A stretch of 18,620 bases of DNA from Lentisphaerota bacterium (GTDB lineage: Bacteria; Verrucomicrobiota; Kiritimatiellia; RFP12; UBA1067): contig SUVZ01000026.1 in assembly GCA_015061765.1 (NCBI GenBank), forward strand, positions 1 through 18,620, written 5' to 3'. Position 1 is the stretch's first letter. Every line of letters starts with the position of its first letter. The notes under the pieces were generated by a model that worked only from the letters and a program-made list of their open reading frames with translations, had not been told where the DNA came from and searched no databases. The position numbers and the translations under genes are program-made. Shown piece by piece: positions 17,297 through 18,620 of the stretch.

Positions 17297-17836
17297 TCAG
17301 CGGCTCTTTTCGAGCACGAGTCTCGCGTGCTGCGCGTATGCGCGGCGGGGATCTTCGAGATAAAGCCTGAGCGTGCGCTCGCCGAGGCCGTCATCGTCGC
17401 CGATGCGGTAAAGCGCCCTCGCGAGCGAAAGCTCCTTGAGGCAGCCAGAACGCTCGCCGCGCCGCGCGAGACGCGCGTCGGAGACGGGCAGGGAATCCTT
17501 CGCCGTCAGCACCCATTCGGGAAGAATCTTCTTCGCGATGAGATCGCGCTGAAGGCTCCTGACGTCGATATCCTTGAGGGCCTTACCTTCCCTCAAGGCG
17601 TGTTCGCACGCTTTCGCGGCGACCCACCCCTGGTTCTGGACGTCGGGTATCATCCTGAGAATCGGCATCGCGTCGCGGCTGGCGCTGAGCCCGAGACCGA
17701 TGACGGCGAGGTTGTCGGTCTCGCGCGGGAGTATCGCGCGGTCCTTCTCCTCGTCGTCGAGGAAGAACGCACGGTGCGCAAGCCGGCTGACAAGGTGATA
17801 GCACCTGTTCTGCTCGATAACCCTGTTCTTTCTCAT
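17297..17836 (-). pseudogene. Chimera: N-terminus of RAYT (Y1) transposase joined in frame to C-terminus of FAD-dependent oxidoreductase
   Basis: 179 codons without a stop. Residues 1-33 (MRKNRVIEQNRCYHLVSRLA, HRAFFLDDEEKDR) match the start of REP-associated tyrosine transposases, including the YHLVSR strand, but the HUH motif and catalytic Tyr are missing. From residue ~35 the protein switches to the C-terminal end of an FAD-dependent oxidoreductase of the PF12831 type: LPRETDNLAVIGLGLSASRD, RMIPDVQNQGWVAAKA, IDVRSLQRDLIAKKILPEWV, then a HEAT-like helical tail (ALYRIGDDDG, YAQHARLVLEKSR). The FAD-binding GxGxxG half is missing. Neither part can be active as it stands. The junction (near 17730-17740) lies among short GCGCGA repeats. 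The open frame and strong promoter mean a product may still be made. Confidence 0.75.
17572..17598. repeat. Inverted repeat CCTTGAGGG / CCCTCAAGG
   Basis: A perfect 9-bp stem with a 9-base loop lies inside the oxidoreductase remnant. Both arms encode normal family residues (ALREGKALKD), so it may be a coding coincidence. No U-run follows on either strand, so it is not a typical terminator. Confidence 0.4.
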
Positions 17837-17842
17837 GTGGAC

Positions 17843-17872
17843 ATTATACCAAAAACTCTGCTACTGTATCAA
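17843..17872 (-). promoter_or_regulatory. Sigma70-like promoter TTGATA-N18-TATAAT of the RAYT/oxidoreductase chimera
   Basis: On the minus strand TTGATA (17867-17872) and a perfect TATAAT (17843-17848) are 18 nt apart. Only 6 bases separate TATAAT from the ATG at 17836 and no Shine-Dalgarno is visible, so the transcript would be leaderless or nearly so. It was probably the transposase's own promoter and now may drive the scar and the regulator behind it. Confidence 0.75.
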
Positions 17873-17887
17873 TTTTACTGTATCAAT
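17862..17887. repeat. Direct repeat TACTGTATCAAT, two copies 14 bp apart
   Basis: TACTGTATCAAT occurs at 17862-17873 and again at 17876-17887. On the minus strand each copy carries a TTGATA, of which the promoter-proximal one is the -35 box. It may be an operator pair, or an end sequence of the former transposase element. Confidence 0.7.
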
Positions 17888-17913
17888 AAGCTCTAACCCT
17901 TCATTTCCATATT

Positions 17914-18620
17914 TCAGCGGATGCGGAAGAATGAGTTGGTGGAGAATTCAGCCGGTATGGACCATGAATTGGTAAGCGCCGGAGCAGGCGGGAACGTATG
18001 CACCGGTCTCCAGTCCGCCGCCGCGCCCAGCGACTCCGTCCGTTCCAGAACACGGCTGTGCCCGGCTCCGCCGGTAAACTCAACGCCGGCAGGCGACACG
18101 GCCGTGAAGCGCACGATGTCGGACAGCGGATCGCCCTCGACATAGCGTCGGTACCACCACGCAGGCAGTGCCGTGGACACATTGGTTGACGCCTCATCAT
18201 AAAACCTGAAGAGAATATCCTTGTCGCCATCAACCGTCACGGAGAACTCCGTCGCCATGTGTCCGGCGGCGTTCGTGACCGGCATACCGGATTCAGCCCC
18301 GGAATCTGCGACCTCGATTCGTCCCAGCCGCTGGATCTTCATCTGCTTGGTTCTTCCGTTCTCATCCGAATACCAATCTCCGGCGGAAGACACATCGACC
18401 GTCTCCGATCCGCCGGGGACAGATGACGGAACGGAAAAAGAAAGGGTCTGTCCCTTGGAAGCAACGGTCTCTGAATATTTCCACCGATATCCCCTGTTGC
18501 TGGACAGCAGCATGTACGACTTCACCTTGAACTCCGTACGCATATCGGCCTTCCACGAATCATGGACCTCCTCCGAAAACGCGCCGCGCACATAGAGCGC
18601 CGCCGCACCGCCCTCCGTGC
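17914..18620 (-). CDS. Secreted or surface protein, C-terminal part (N-terminus outside the window)
   Basis: The frame is open to the window edge: codons upstream of the GTG at 18591 (reading EGGAAALYV) continue without a stop, so this is the last ~235 residues of a longer protein and not a gene starting at 18591. The visible part is beta-rich and Ser/Thr/Gly-rich (SSNRGYRWKYSETVASKGQT, TEFSVTVDGDKDILFRFYDE). The last ~55 residues (VLERTESLGAAADWRPVHTF through TNSFFRIR) match the style of a short C-terminal beta-sandwich common on exported proteins of Verrucomicrobia and Kiritimatiellota, with the pattern 'tested value ... W-x-x-V ... FFRI'. The function is unknown. It ends 77 nt before the RAYT chimera and probably belongs to a separate transcription unit. 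Confidence 0.7.
   Translation of the reverse strand, partial: TEGGAAALYVRGAFSEEVHDSWKADMRTEFKVKSYMLLSSNRGYRWKYSETVASKGQTLSFSVPSSVPGGSETVDVSSAGDWYSDENGRTKQMKIQRLGRIEVADSGAESGMPVTNAAGHMATEFSVTVDGDKDILFRFYDEASTNVSTALPAWWYRRYVEGDPLSDIVRFTAVSPAGVEFTGGAGHSRVLERTESLGAAADWRPVHTFPPAPALTNSWSIPAEFSTNSFFRIR

Noticed and set aside
17914..18591. A complete 225-residue gene starting at GTG 18591
   Set aside because: The same frame stays open upstream to the window edge and no ribosome-binding site precedes the GTG, so it is the C-terminal part of a longer protein.

Overview
The window looks like part of a PVC-superphylum bacterium, most likely Kiritimatiellota or a Lentisphaerae-like relative from a gut, rumen or similar polysaccharide-rich habitat. 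This rests on gene style, not on a database search. The signs are large Sec- or Tat-exported carbohydrate-active proteins, a beta-helix protein with an autotransporter-type repeat but no barrel, a regulator with a GntR DNA-binding domain and a LacI-type sensor domain, a REP-associated (RAYT) transposase fragment, and a C-terminal module ending in the FFRIR style common in that group. Every supported gene is on the minus strand, so reading order runs from high to low coordinates. The DNA is densely coding and GC-rich. No stretch over 300 bases lacks a gene, and I saw no tRNA, rRNA, CRISPR array or intact insertion sequence.

Right flank (about 17.2-18.6 kb): the C-terminal part of a secreted protein runs off the window. 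It is followed by a strong sigma70-like promoter that drives a scar. The scar is the first ~33 codons of a RAYT transposase joined in frame to the C-terminal part of an FAD-dependent oxidoreductase, and then the first 15 codons of a Tat-signal gene. It appears to be the debris of an older operon and marks the boundary of the carbohydrate locus.

Carbohydrate locus (1-17.17 kb): the GntR/LacI-type regulator comes first. Right after its stop codon is a palindromic element (core TTGACATGTCAA), then a promoter and a tightly packed operon: CE7-type acetyl esterase, GH2 beta-galactosidase-like enzyme, and two tandem ~1180-residue paralogues of a family I cannot name. A second, nearly identical element lies exactly the same distance (26 nt) upstream of a second -10 box. 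It starts a second unit: beta-helix surface protein, GH101-like endo-alpha-N-acetylgalactosaminidase fused to a propeller, and a Tat-exported protein that leaves the window.

Working model (inference): one regulator senses a sugar and controls two transcription units of exported enzymes that take apart an O-acetylated, galactose- or GalNAc-containing glycan, possibly mucin-type. The tandem giant paralogues are the most promising unknowns. No transporter, sulfatase or cytoplasmic sugar-catabolic gene lies in this window.
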